Source: Andreprevotia lacus DSM 23236 (lineage in GTDB: Bacteria; Pseudomonadota; Gammaproteobacteria; Burkholderiales; Chitinibacteraceae). Taken from it: a stretch of DNA of 64,000 nt. Below are positions 43,454-52,765 of this stretch, piece after piece (position 1 is the first letter of the stretch; every line of letters starts with the position of its first letter). A program made the translations under genes and the position numbers. The notes under the pieces are model-generated. The model made no database searches. It saw only the letters and a list, made by a program, of their open reading frames with translations, and was not told where the DNA came from. Where the stretch lies: NCBI RefSeq assembly GCF_900176275.1, contig NZ_FWXD01000006.1, forward strand, positions 1 to 64,000. The letters run 5' to 3'.

Positions 43454-45049
43454 TCAGCCCAGCAGGAAATCGCCGCTGGTTTCGTCGCAAACGCGGTTGC
43501 GGCCCTGTTTCTTGGCGCGGTAAAGCAGCGCATCGGCGCGGGCCAGCACGCCGCGCGGGCCTTCGTCGCCGTGCGCGGTAGCGCAACCGATGCTGGTGGT
43601 GACTGCCAGCCCGTTGGCAATGTCGCGCCAGGGTTGGGCCGCCACGCGGCGGCGCACGCGTTCGGCAATGGCGTGTGCCGCAGCCAGATCCAGCCCCGGC
43701 AGCAGCAGACAGAATTCTTCTCCACCGTAGCGGGCGATGGTTTCGCCATTGCGGCAGTTATCGCGCAGCAACTGGCCAATGGCGGCCAGCACTGCATCGC
43801 CTACCGCATGGCCATAGCTGTCGTTGATGGCCTTGAAGTGGTCGATGTCCAGCATCAACATCGAAAAGCCCAATCCGCTGTGCAGGGCCAGTTGGTCAAG
43901 CTGGTTTTCCAGCGCGCGCCGGTTGGCCACGCCGGTGAGGGCATCGGTTTCCACCTCTCGGCTCAAGGTCGACAAGACCGCCTGATGCTGCAGCAAGCGT
44001 GCCTGCAAGGCCAGATTTTCCTGATCGCTTTGCCGCAGCCGCAGCCGCGTCTCCAGCCGCTTGGCCTGGCGCAACGTGGGGCCCAGCAGTTGGGTTTCCT
44101 GCATGCTGGCGAGGTTGCGCTCCACCGTAGCGTGATAGCGGCGGTGGCTGGCCAGCGCCTGCGCATATTGCGCCTGCTGCTTGTGGTGGCGGTAGAGTGC
44201 CAGCTCGGCCGCTTCAATCAGCGCGCCCGATTGCAGCTCGTGCGCCAGTTTGTGTGCCAGTTGCAACTGCTGCAGGCAGGCTCCGGGCAGCTGTTGCGCG
44301 GCATCGAGCTCGGCCTGGATCAGCGCTGCGTGGAATTCGCTCCAGTGGTGACGGTTGTCGCGAATCGCCATGCGCGCCTCGCTCAACGCCTGCTGGGCGG
44401 CGTCGAATTCACCCAGCCTTGTCAGCGCCGTGGCCATGTAAAGCTGGCACTCTGCGGTCAGTTGCGGGTGGTTAAAACGCACCAGGCTGCGTTTGCCCAG
44501 CTGCAGGCAGGCCAGCGCGTCGTCCGCCTGGCCCAAGTGCAGATAATCATTGGCGATGCAGATGTAGATGGCCGTCAGCGGCTCGCTGGCCTGCAGGGCC
44601 AGCGCGTAGTCGAGCGAGCGCAAATGGTTGTGCAATGCGTTGCGGTAGTCCCGCGCGCCGAAGTAGACCTTGCCGATACCCAGGTGGGCGCGCACCAGCA
44701 TGGCGTCGTCGCCGCTGTCGAGCGCGGTTTCAAGGCAGCTGATCCAGCGCCGCATCGCGGCGTTCAGGTGGCCCAGCAGCAGGTGATGGCTGCCTGCCTC
44801 ATCCAGCGCACGCAGCAGTATTGCATGCAGGCGCAGCCGCTTGGCACGCGCGATCAGCTTTTCCAGCTCTGCCAGCGATTCGCTGATCAGGCCTTGCTGG
44901 CCGAGCTGGATGGCGGCATCCAGCAGTGCCTGCAGGGCGGCCAGCGTATCGCCCGCTTCGCCGGCATTGCGTGCGCTGTCCAGGGCCGCGCGGCGGCGCT
45001 CTGCAAGGCGCTCCTGCGCGTAGGCGATGTGCGGCAGCTCGGCTGTCAT
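43454..45049 (-). CDS. TPR-GGDEF diguanylate cyclase
   Basis: 531 residues from the ATG at 45049, which overlaps the upstream gene's stop (ATGA); the frame stays open further upstream but inside that gene. Residues about 25-330 are TPR-like helical repeats (AAMRRWISCLETALDSGDDAMLVRAHLGIGKVYFGARDYRNALHNHLRSL and similar). The GGDEF domain follows with RYGGEEF near 447. Five residues before it RNGE replaces the RxxD inhibition site. It should be an active cytosolic c-di-GMP synthase, regulated by protein contact. The neighbour upstream is a related protein with a dead GGDEF, which suggests a functional pair. Confidence 0.87.
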   Translation of the reverse strand: MTAELPHIAYAQERLAERRRAALDSARNAGEAGDTLAALQALLDAAIQLGQQGLISESLAELEKLIARAKRLRLHAILLRALDEAGSHHLLLGHLNAAMRRWISCLETALDSGDDAMLVRAHLGIGKVYFGARDYRNALHNHLRSLDYALALQASEPLTAIYICIANDYLHLGQADDALACLQLGKRSLVRFNHPQLTAECQLYMATALTRLGEFDAAQQALSEARMAIRDNRHHWSEFHAALIQAELDAAQQLPGACLQQLQLAHKLAHELQSGALIEAAELALYRHHKQQAQYAQALASHRRYHATVERNLASMQETQLLGPTLRQAKRLETRLRLRQSDQENLALQARLLQHQAVLSTLSREVETDALTGVANRRALENQLDQLALHSGLGFSMLMLDIDHFKAINDSYGHAVGDAVLAAIGQLLRDNCRNGETIARYGGEEFCLLLPGLDLAAAHAIAERVRRRVAAQPWRDIANGLAVTTSIGCATAHGDEGPRGVLARADALLYRAKKQGRNRVCDETSGDFLLG

Positions 45050-46545
45050 GCCGCCTCCAGCGTGGCCAGCAGGGTGCGGCGCAGTTGTTGGGTGGCGGTC
45101 TCGCCGTCGAGTTGCAGGCTGTCGGCCATGATCAGCCGCACGGTGATGTCCTCGTCCGACCAGCGTCGGGCGGCTTGTTCCAGCCGCAGCCTGACTTTGG
45201 GCCACAGCGTGGTCGTTGCTGCGTCGGCAAGCAGAACCAATACCGACCCGCCGATACGCAGGCCGTGGGCCTGCGGGCAGGCGGTGCGCAGCGTATCGGC
45301 CAGCACGGCCAGTAACTGATTGCCGGCCTGCACGGAGCGGCGCAGGCTGATTTCACGCAGGTTGTCGACGACCACGGCCAGCACTGCCGCGTGCTTTGCG
45401 GTTTGCGGCAATGCGGCCGGCAGATCGATGTCCAGCCAGTCGAAGCCGGTGCAGGCATCCTTGCCGGGGCGGGTGGGCGCACGGGCGCGCTCGTGCTGCA
45501 GTTTGTGCAGACGCAGCTCCATGTCCACGCGGCGGGCCAGATTGGCATCAAGAATGCGCATGCGCTCATTGCTGTCGCGTAGCAGGCGCATGCGCGCCGT
45601 GTGGTATAGCTCATGCGCGGCCAGTGCGGCGGGGGCATCGCCCAGCGCTTCGTGCGCTTCGCACAGCACCAGGTAGAGCCGTTGCAGCAGATAGCCATTG
45701 TCGAAATGGGCAGCCAGGCCGATGGCCTCGTTGAGTGGCGTGATGGCGCTTTGCGCCTGACCACGGGCCAGTTGCAGGCGCGCGGTCAGCTCTCCAACCC
45801 GGGCGTGGCCCCACAGCAGGCCGCCTTGCCGGCAGATGTCGGCGGCCTGTGCCAGCGAGTCGTCCGCCAGCGCGTGCTGCTTGTCGGCAATCTGGCAGGC
45901 GGCCAGATAGAGGTAATAGTCGCTGCGGCTGGACGGGCTCCAGTTCGGGTGCGCCGCGATCAGCGGCCACAGGCGTTTGAGTATGCGCCGCGCCTGGTCT
46001 ATCCAGCCCAGCTGCGTGAGCGCGGATAGCAGGTAAAGACCGGTTTTGCAGATGTAGCCGTCGTCGCCTGTTTCTTCGCTCAGGTCGTAGGCATAACGGA
46101 AAGCCAGCTCGGCACGGTTGGCGGCATCTTCGATCAGGAAGAGATTGCCTATGCCCAGATAGCTTTCACAAATTGCAGGGAAAATATGGTGTTCGCTGGC
46201 GATGGCAAGGCCGCTCAGCCATGATTGCAAGGCTCTGGTCAGTTTTCCTTGCGCCAGCAGCGCGGTGGCGATCTGCTGCCAGGCACGCGCGGTCTGGGCC
46301 GGATCGGGCCGTGTCGCCAGCAGGCGCAATGCACTGCGCGAGCGGCGCAGCGATTGCTCGAACTGGTTGATCTCCCAATGGCTACGTGCCTCGTCCAGCA
46401 AGGCTTTTGCTTCGGTAGCCTCGTCGCCGGACTGTTGCGCGGCCAGCCGCTCCCGACGCGCCTGTGCCAACGCCATGCGGGCGTTTTTGCGGTAGGCATT
46501 GTCATTGGCTTGCGCAACCAGCAGCGCGGCTTCCCAGGTGCTCAC
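45046..46545 (-). CDS. TPR protein with a degenerate GGDEF-like C-terminus
   Basis: About 499 residues from a GTG at 46545 (VSTWEAALLVAQ); the frame runs to a TTG at 46635, but that lies in the terminator of the upstream gene. No strong ribosome site is obvious, so the start is uncertain; an ATG at 46476 is another option. Helical TPR-like repeats cover most of it. The C-terminal 130 residues resemble a GGDEF domain (LDIDLPAALPQTAKHAAVLAVVVDNL, then LLAVLADTLRT), but the signature position reads RIGGSVLVLL, so cyclase activity is not expected. It may bind the downstream cyclase. Confidence 0.72.
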   Translation of the reverse strand: MSTWEAALLVAQANDNAYRKNARMALAQARRERLAAQQSGDEATEAKALLDEARSHWEINQFEQSLRRSRSALRLLATRPDPAQTARAWQQIATALLAQGKLTRALQSWLSGLAIASEHHIFPAICESYLGIGNLFLIEDAANRAELAFRYAYDLSEETGDDGYICKTGLYLLSALTQLGWIDQARRILKRLWPLIAAHPNWSPSSRSDYYLYLAACQIADKQHALADDSLAQAADICRQGGLLWGHARVGELTARLQLARGQAQSAITPLNEAIGLAAHFDNGYLLQRLYLVLCEAHEALGDAPAALAAHELYHTARMRLLRDSNERMRILDANLARRVDMELRLHKLQHERARAPTRPGKDACTGFDWLDIDLPAALPQTAKHAAVLAVVVDNLREISLRRSVQAGNQLLAVLADTLRTACPQAHGLRIGGSVLVLLADAATTTLWPKVRLRLEQAARRWSDEDITVRLIMADSLQLDGETATQQLRRTLLATLEAA

Positions 46546-46621
46546 CTTGTAAGTTTTTTGCTTTCTAGCAGGTTGGTCAGGGTTCTCATGATAACGCCGG
46601 TAGGCTGCTAGCGCGAATAAA

Positions 46622-46646
46622 AAACGGCTGCGCAAGGCAGCCGTTT
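46622..46646 (-). terminator. Terminator after the decarboxylase gene
   Basis: On the minus strand 10-bp arms AAACGGCTGC/GCAGCCGTTT close a 5-base loop and run into TTTATT: a standard rho-independent terminator 20 bases beyond the decarboxylase stop. Confidence 0.9.
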
Positions 46647-46665
46647 CCGTGGTGGCAAGCGGGGT

Positions 46666-48930
46666 TTACTCGTTGACGCAATCAACGTAGTAACGTGTTT
46701 CGCCTGCGCTCTTTTCCGCTACCAGACCATGAATATAGGTCTCAAAGCCCGGGAAGCTGCGGTTGAATTCGCGCGCAAACTTCAGATAGTCGACGATGGT
46801 CTTGTTGAACACTTCGCCCGGCACCAGCAGCGGAATGCCCGGCGGGTAGGGGGTCAGCATCACGGCGGTGACGCGGCCTTCCAGCTCGTCCAGCGGCACA
46901 CGTTCGATCTCGCGGTGCGCCATCTTGGCAAATGCCTTGGCCGGCTTCATGGCCGGCACCAGATCGGACAGATACATTTCCGTGGTCAAGCGTGCCACGT
47001 TGTTGCGCTTGTAGATGTCGTGGATCTGCCGACACAGGTCCGCGAGGCCGATACGCTCGTACTGCGGGAATTGCGCCACGAATTCCGGCAGCACGCGCCA
47101 CAGCGGCGCGTTCTTGTCGTAATCATCCTTGAACTGCTGCAAGGCAGTCAGCATGGTGTTCCAGCGGCCCTTGGTGATGCCGATGGTGAACATGATGAAG
47201 AACGAATACAGACCTGTTTTCTCGATCACCACGCCGTGTTCGGCCAGATACTTGGACACGATGGCAGCCGGAATGCCGCTTTCATCGAATTCGCCGTGTA
47301 CGTTCAGCCCCGGGGTGAGGATGGTGGCCTTGATCGGGTCGAGCAGGTTGAAGCCTTCGGCAATGTCGCCAAAGCCGTGCCAGTTTTCACCGGCCTTGAG
47401 CATCCATGCGTCGCGGTGATCCAGACCTTCATCGGTCAGGTCATCCGGGCCCCACACCTTGAACCACCAGTCTTGGCCGTATTCCTCGTCCACCTTGCGC
47501 ATGGCGCGGCGGAAATCCAGCGCTTCGGTCAGTGATTCTTCCACCAGCGCGGTGCCGCCCGGGGCCTCCATCATCGCCGCAGCCACGTCGCAGCTGGCGA
47601 TGATCGCGTACTGCGGGCTGGTCGAGGTGTGCATCAGATAGGCTTCGTTGAAGATGTCGCGGTCGAGCTTGTTGTCCTCGGCATCCTGCACCAGGATTTG
47701 CGAGGCTTGGCTCAGACCGGCCAGCAGCTTGTGCGTGGACTGGGTGGAGAACACCATCGAGTCCTTGCAGCGCGGGCGGCCTTCGCCAATGGCGTGGTAA
47801 TCGCCGTAGAAATCGTGGAAGGCAGCGTGTGGCAGCCAGGCTTCGTCAAAGTGCAGCGTTTCAATCTTGCCATCCAGCAGGCCCTTGATCTCCTCGACGT
47901 TGTACATGATGCCGTCGTAAGTCGATTGGGTGATGGTGAGCACGCGCGGCTTCACATCCGGGTTGGCTTCCAGCTTTTCGCGGCAGAAGGGGTTGGCCAG
48001 CATCTTTTTGCGTATGCTTTCCGGCTCGAATTCGCTGCGCGGAATCGGGCCGATGATGCCGTAGTGGTTGCGTGTGGGCGACAGGAAAATCGGCACCGCG
48101 CCGGTCATCATGATCGCGTGCAGGATGGATTTGTGGCAGTTGCGGTCCACCACAACGATATCGCCCGGCGCCACGGTCGAGTTCCAGACGATCTTGTTCG
48201 AGGTTGACGTACCGTTGGTGACGAAGAACAGGTGATCGGCATTGAAAATGCGTGCCGCATTGCGCTCCGACGCCGCGACCGGGCCGGTGTGGTCAAGCAA
48301 CTGGCCCAGTTCGTCCACCGAGTTGCACACGTCGGCGCGCAACATGTTCTCGCCAAAGAACTGGTGGAACATCTGGCCTACCGGCGACTTCAGGAAGGCG
48401 ACGCCACCCGAGTGACCCGGGCAGTGCCACGAGTACGAGCCATCTTGCGCGTAGTGCGTGAGCGCGCGGAAGAAGGGCGGGGCAAGGGTATCGAGATAGC
48501 TCTTGGATTCGCGAATGATATGGCGCGCCACGAATTCCGGCGTGTCTTCGTGCATGTGGATGAAACCATGCAGCTCGCGCAGGATGTCGTTGGGGATATG
48601 ACGCGCGGTGCGTGTTTCGCCATACAGATAAATCGGGATATCCGGGTTGCGGCGGCGGATTTCAGCCACGAAGGTGCGCAGGCTGGTCAGCGCGTCTTTA
48701 GTTTCTTCCGGCGTACCGCCGCCGAATTCCTCATCGTCGATGGACAGGATGAAACCGGCCGCCCGGCTTTGCTGCTGGGCGAACGAGGTCAGATCGCCAT
48801 AGCTCGTATAACCGATGACATCCATGCCCTCGGCCTCGATGGCCGCTGCCAGTTCACGGATACCCGAGCCGCTGGTGTTCTCGGAACGAAAATCCTCGTC
48901 GATGATGACGATGGGGAAGTAGAAACGCAT
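46666..48930 (-). CDS. PLP-dependent Arg/Lys/Orn decarboxylase
   Basis: 754 residues from the ATG at 48930, with AAAGGA upstream. N-terminal wing (about 1-130, receiver-like), PLP core with SYSWHCPGHSGGVAFLKSPVGQMFH, NGTSTSNKIVWNS, VVDRNCHKS, LHFDEAW and the PLP lysine in STQSTHKLLAGLSQAS, and a C-terminal domain ending in YPPGIPLLVPGE. Length resembles the acid-induced arginine decarboxylase (AdiA, about 755) more than lysine decarboxylases (about 715), but specificity cannot be decided. It would make agmatine, cadaverine or putrescine and consume protons. It is downstream of the pilin operon, 155 bases from pilV. Confidence 0.93.
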   Translation of the reverse strand: MRFYFPIVIIDEDFRSENTSGSGIRELAAAIEAEGMDVIGYTSYGDLTSFAQQQSRAAGFILSIDDEEFGGGTPEETKDALTSLRTFVAEIRRRNPDIPIYLYGETRTARHIPNDILRELHGFIHMHEDTPEFVARHIIRESKSYLDTLAPPFFRALTHYAQDGSYSWHCPGHSGGVAFLKSPVGQMFHQFFGENMLRADVCNSVDELGQLLDHTGPVAASERNAARIFNADHLFFVTNGTSTSNKIVWNSTVAPGDIVVVDRNCHKSILHAIMMTGAVPIFLSPTRNHYGIIGPIPRSEFEPESIRKKMLANPFCREKLEANPDVKPRVLTITQSTYDGIMYNVEEIKGLLDGKIETLHFDEAWLPHAAFHDFYGDYHAIGEGRPRCKDSMVFSTQSTHKLLAGLSQASQILVQDAEDNKLDRDIFNEAYLMHTSTSPQYAIIASCDVAAAMMEAPGGTALVEESLTEALDFRRAMRKVDEEYGQDWWFKVWGPDDLTDEGLDHRDAWMLKAGENWHGFGDIAEGFNLLDPIKATILTPGLNVHGEFDESGIPAAIVSKYLAEHGVVIEKTGLYSFFIMFTIGITKGRWNTMLTALQQFKDDYDKNAPLWRVLPEFVAQFPQYERIGLADLCRQIHDIYKRNNVARLTTEMYLSDLVPAMKPAKAFAKMAHREIERVPLDELEGRVTAVMLTPYPPGIPLLVPGEVFNKTIVDYLKFAREFNRSFPGFETYIHGLVAEKSAGETRYYVDCVNE

Positions 48931-49085
48931 GAGCGTGGTCCTTTCCAGAAAAGATGAAGGAAAGGGAGCGCGGTACCTCTGGCAGCGCGTCGCCACGCTG
49001 TTACCGGCCTTGGACGTCCCGGAAAAGCGCGTAGTTTATACGCTTTACGCTGCAAGACAATTAAAAACCCGCCCATGCGGCAAGG

Positions 49086-49529
49086 TCATGGGGAAATCAG
49101 TGTATTCAACGAAACGCTTTGCGTTGCGCTGCTATCCTGGCCGGCCCAAGTCGTTGTAATGGTCACTTGTTTCACGATATTGCTTGTGGGGGTCCCGGTC
49201 GGGGCAGGGCACGTCAGCGTGGTGGCATCGCAGGTAGCAACTGCGCAGCTGAAACTATACGTTGCGACCGTTCCGGTAGCAGAACTGCTGACACAATTGG
49301 TGCCCCCGGCACTGATGTTGTTGAACGCCATGTTGCGAATAATGTCGAGCTTGGCTTGCGCCTGCTCGGTTGCTTCGGCCCGTTGACGACTGATGGAGCC
49401 CGCAATCGTAATCTGGCTTTGCAGCTTGGAGAGCGCGAGCAGCCCGAACGACACAACCAGCAGTGTCACCATGACCTCAATCATGGTAACGCCGGCTTGA
49501 TGCTGAAATCTCTTGTATGCGTTCATCAT
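49086..49529 (-). CDS. pilV: Type IV pilus minor pilin PilV-like
   Basis: 147 residues with a prepilin leader and cleavage motif G-VTMIEVMVTLLVVSFGLLALSKLQ (Glu5 of the mature protein present). A short, Cys-containing, Ser/Thr-rich C-terminal region follows (CSCAVATCDATTLTC-like segment). PilV forms part of the tip/priming complex of type IV pili. The ATG overlaps the PilX stop by one base (TGATG). Last gene of pilE-fimT-pilW-pilX-pilV. Confidence 0.85.
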   Translation of the reverse strand: MMNAYKRFQHQAGVTMIEVMVTLLVVSFGLLALSKLQSQITIAGSISRQRAEATEQAQAKLDIIRNMAFNNISAGGTNCVSSSATGTVATYSFSCAVATCDATTLTCPAPTGTPTSNIVKQVTITTTWAGQDSSATQSVSLNTLISP

Positions 49530-50944
49530 CAGTTGGTCAATACAGCGTTGAGGTAGTCACGGATGCCTGTAATGGCTGGGGTGCTGATGGTCGGTGTAGC
49601 GCTGCCATTATTGGCATGGCGAATTTTATAAGCATTTACACTTGGATTGACGTTCAAGGTGCCATAAATTTCCATATTGCCTTCAACAGCAAATACACCA
49701 GCCGTAGCAATGGTTGGCCCACCGGTACCATCCGTATTGCCCAGCGTGAAATTGCCGCTCACATAAATAAATGTATCTGCCAGACGGGAGCTGTCCGAGG
49801 TGCCGCCGGTGATTTGCAGGTTGCCGTCTACTATCAGCGATTTATTGCTGTATGTATTGGTCAATGCAGCAAAGTCGGATGCGCTGTACGTCCCACCGCT
49901 GATAATGACCGTGTTGCCGTCGCTCGAGACTCGCGGATTGCCGCCTCCGCTGAAAGTCGACGAAACATAGCTGGATTTGCCCTGGCCAAAGTAGGTCGAA
50001 AAGAATGCGTCTTGCGTCTTGGTGCCTGCAACGCTGGCTGGGCCACTGTTGGTATAGGTGCCGCCGACTGGTGTATAGCCATAACGATAGCCGGCATTGG
50101 TGCCGGTGGCAGCCTGTTGCGCGGTAACCTGGGTCCAGTTCATTTTGAAGGGCCACCAACTCTGCACATCGCCCTTCGATATGGTATCACCGACCGAAAT
50201 CCCCTTGCTTTGATCTGCAGAAAAAGCAGGGTCGTAAGCGGCGATGTCATTTTGTGCCAACTGCGTGATATCAATATTGACGCTGCTGTCGTAGTAGCGC
50301 AGGTTGCCGTTGATGGCAAAGAAGCTGCCTGAGCCAGAGCCCCCGCCGCCTGGCGTCACGTCATAGGAAATATCGGCAATCGAATACGCCGTTTCGGCTC
50401 CATTGTCTGCTCGGCCAATTGAAACAATGCGAATTTTGGACGACCATTTGCCGCTGGACAGGGTTGGGCCAGTGATTTGCGCAGTGCCTACCATATAGGA
50501 TTGACCGCTGATGGTGCCGCAAATGGCCGGGGTCTTGCTGGTGCCAGAACCGCTTAGCGCACAACTATTGCTCATTGCCCCGGCAGGAAACGTTGCGGGC
50601 ACACCTACCAGGGTCGGATCGATGTCAGTCACGCTGCCAGCAGTCACGCTCGCATTGTAGCTGCTCTTGACGCCGTAATTGTTGGCTTGATCCATCCAGG
50701 CCAGATTGTTGAAGGTGTTGCTGGCTGCGTTGACCTTGAAGTTGGCAATAAAAGTCTGCAAACCGGCATCTGCTGCCATTTTTGCTTGCGAGTTATAGGT
50801 GATGTTGTTATTGGTCTGTTGTTCGAGGAATGCCGAATGATTCGATGCGAACATACCCAAAGAGAGCACGAACAACAACATGACACTGGTTGTGAGTGTT
50901 GCTGCACCTTGTTGGGTGCGCATGATTTTCTTAAAAGGGAACAT
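49529..50944 (-). CDS. pilX: PilX-like protein with a large beta-rich C-terminal domain
   Basis: 471 residues. The N-terminus RTQQGAATLTTSVMLLFVLSLGMFASNHSAFLEQQ is PilX-like: a hydrophobic helix after QQGAA, without the usual E5 prepilin site. PilX-type proteins are normally 150-200 residues; this has a long Ser/Thr/Gly-rich region and a stretch with repeated short strands (LIVDGNLQITGG, TFIYVSGNFTLGN, GVFAVEGNMEIYGTL), resembling a beta-helix. A function in pilus assembly is inferred from the operon. It overlaps pilW by 14 bases. Confidence 0.72.
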   Translation of the reverse strand: MFPFKKIMRTQQGAATLTTSVMLLFVLSLGMFASNHSAFLEQQTNNNITYNSQAKMAADAGLQTFIANFKVNAASNTFNNLAWMDQANNYGVKSSYNASVTAGSVTDIDPTLVGVPATFPAGAMSNSCALSGSGTSKTPAICGTISGQSYMVGTAQITGPTLSSGKWSSKIRIVSIGRADNGAETAYSIADISYDVTPGGGGSGSGSFFAINGNLRYYDSSVNIDITQLAQNDIAAYDPAFSADQSKGISVGDTISKGDVQSWWPFKMNWTQVTAQQAATGTNAGYRYGYTPVGGTYTNSGPASVAGTKTQDAFFSTYFGQGKSSYVSSTFSGGGNPRVSSDGNTVIISGGTYSASDFAALTNTYSNKSLIVDGNLQITGGTSDSSRLADTFIYVSGNFTLGNTDGTGGPTIATAGVFAVEGNMEIYGTLNVNPSVNAYKIRHANNGSATPTISTPAITGIRDYLNAVLTN

Positions 50945-51590
50945 AGGGCGAGCTCACAATAAAACTGGCGGTGCGGCTGATTTGTGTATCTTTAGTCGAC
51001 GTGCCGGTCATGGTGATGGACAAAAAGGGTTGTTTGTAATCCACGCTATTCAGACGTGTAATTGACCAGCTGACATTCATGTTGTCGCGAGCCGGGTCGA
51101 TCAAGGTGCTCCAGTTTGCACACGCCGGGCCACTGCCTCCTGGTGTTGCGCAGGCGTTGCACAAGTTAGCTTTGTTGGTGTCCCAGTCATATTTGGTGGC
51201 GTTGCAGCCCGCAACTGCGTCATTGCGGGACAACATCAAGAGCCGGCCGCTGGACATTTTGAAACCAGACAAATGAACAGTGCATCCTTGGGCATCTGTT
51301 CGATATGGGTAAGCAACGCATTCGGAGCCAGCAGTTAAATCTACATTGCTTGCAAATGTATCCAGCGAGTTCAACGTTACTCCTGCGCGACGTCCATCCT
51401 GTTGCAGCAATTGAGCAATCGTCGATATGTCCCGGTTCAGTTGCCCGCCGCGCTGCGTGCTTAGCAAAGAGCGATAGGAGCTGAGAAAAAATGAGGAAAT
51501 GGCCAGCACGACCAAGCTGCCCACGGCAAGCGCGACCAGCAGTTCAATCAGGGTAAAGCCGCGTGCGCGGGTGGTATTGCGCATCAGCAT
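50931..51590 (-). CDS. pilW: PilW-like minor pilin
   Basis: 219 residues. Prepilin motif RARGFTLIELLVALAVGSLVVLAISSFFLSSYRSLLSTQRGGQLNRDIS with Gly-Phe cleavage site and Glu5. The RDISTIAQLLQQDGRRAG segment is typical of PilW-like pseudopilins. Five or more cysteines in the C-terminal region. ATGs at 51590 and 51584 are both possible starts. It overlaps fimT by 7 bases; together with fimT, pilX and pilV it should form the initiating tip complex of type IV pili. Confidence 0.85.
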   Translation of the reverse strand: MLMRNTTRARGFTLIELLVALAVGSLVVLAISSFFLSSYRSLLSTQRGGQLNRDISTIAQLLQQDGRRAGVTLNSLDTFASNVDLTAGSECVAYPYRTDAQGCTVHLSGFKMSSGRLLMLSRNDAVAGCNATKYDWDTNKANLCNACATPGGSGPACANWSTLIDPARDNMNVSWSITRLNSVDYKQPFLSITMTGTSTKDTQISRTASFIVSSPYVPF

Positions 51591-52162
51591 GCAGACACTC
51601 CAGAAATGGACGTACTACCGGAAGGGACGCACAGCGAAGCGCGGCCAAGCGGTGATACGGATAGCCGTACGGTGTAATTGGTAGAAAGCAGATCCACGCT
51701 GAGTGTGTTGGTGACGCTGGAATCGCTAGCTGTCCACACGCCCCGCGTTGGGTCAATAAAGCTGTTGTTGAGCAGCGTACTGGCGTTGCTGAATGAAACG
51801 GCGCGCAATTGATCACTGTTTACTGATGAAACCACTGCTGTTGCAGTTGGCACCGCAGTGCCGCTGCATGCTGTCAGCGCACTGCTGCTCCGATAAGCCC
51901 AAATACCCCACTGCGTGCCATTGGGGGCAATATAACGTATGCAGACGCGCGTATTCTGCGCAATGGCATCACTGCGTGCATTGGCAAAAGTCGTGGCGAG
52001 TTTGTTTCCTGTACTGACCAATCGCCAGCGCTCGATCATCTTTGAAAAAGAGGGCAGCGCAATAACTGCCAAAATACCAACAACCGACAAAACGACAAGC
52101 AGCTCGATCAGGGTAAAGGCGGTCTGCTTTTTAAGCGGGTTTGAAAAAGTCATGTTTCTCAT
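51584..52162 (-). CDS. fimT: FimT/GspH-type minor pilin
   Basis: 192 residues from the ATG at 52162, which overlaps the pilE stop by one base; an ATG at 52153 is also possible. Prepilin motif AFTLIELLVVLSVVGILAVIALPSFSKMIERWRLVSTGNKLATTFANARSDAIAQNTRVCIRY is typical of GspH/FimT. The cleavage residue is Ala (QTA-FTLIE), a tolerated variant of Gly. FimT helps initiate pili and, in some species, binds DNA for uptake; a DNA-binding role here is only inferred. Confidence 0.85.
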   Translation of the reverse strand: MRNMTFSNPLKKQTAFTLIELLVVLSVVGILAVIALPSFSKMIERWRLVSTGNKLATTFANARSDAIAQNTRVCIRYIAPNGTQWGIWAYRSSSALTACSGTAVPTATAVVSSVNSDQLRAVSFSNASTLLNNSFIDPTRGVWTASDSSVTNTLSVDLLSTNYTVRLSVSPLGRASLCVPSGSTSISGVSAC

Positions 52163-52641
52163 TACCGTGCCCAACAAGCGCTGGAGCTGCTTGCTACCGG
52201 GATCTGATAGACCTGGGAATTCAAGATGCCCAGACTGAGCGTGGTGCAACCCGTATCTTTTTGTTGCGATTTGCTGGATACGGCAGTTGCAGTGACGCAA
52301 TATGCATTGCCGCTGGCGCTGCCACTGCATGTGCTGCCATCAAAGCCTGAAACGGCAATCGTGTAGTAGCCACTGTCAGACGTTCCTGCAATTGAATTGT
52401 CAGCGCTGCTGAGTGAACTGAGGGTGGCGTAGCTGGTATTGTTGGCCCTGTATTTGGCCTGCGCTTGTTGAACGCGCGTCAGCATTGTGACGGCATCGGC
52501 ACGGCGTCCTTTGCGGACATAGTTGCTATAGCTTGGAATTGCTACCAGCGCCAAAATTGCAACGATGACCCCCGCAATCAGTAGCTCGATCAGGGTAAAG
52601 CCGGCTGTTTTGGAAATGGATTGGCGGGATGTCGGCAACAT
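52162..52641 (-). CDS. pilE: Type IV pilin-like protein (PilE family)
   Basis: 159 residues. Prepilin motif SKTAGFTLIELLIAGVIVAILALVAIPSYSNYVRKGRRADAVTMLTRVQQAQAKYRANNTSYATLSSL, a typical PilE/minor pilin N-terminus. The C-terminal region has two Cys pairs (FDGSTCS...YCVTAT and DTGCTTL), fitting a disulfide-bonded loop. AAGGAA precedes the ATG by 11 bases. It is the first gene of the minor-pilin operon and lies 124 bases after sua5 on the same strand. Confidence 0.87.
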   Translation of the reverse strand: MLPTSRQSISKTAGFTLIELLIAGVIVAILALVAIPSYSNYVRKGRRADAVTMLTRVQQAQAKYRANNTSYATLSSLSSADNSIAGTSDSGYYTIAVSGFDGSTCSGSASGNAYCVTATAVSSKSQQKDTGCTTLSLGILNSQVYQIPVASSSSACWAR

Positions 52642-52765
52642 GTTGTTCTATTCCTTGGACGCCTGCATGGTAAGGTTGGCCTGTTTGCCGTGGCAATACC
52701 AATTGCTGCTTGATTGAAGAGCGGTCAACTGAGCCGACAGCCGGTAGTTGCATGTTGCGTACAAC

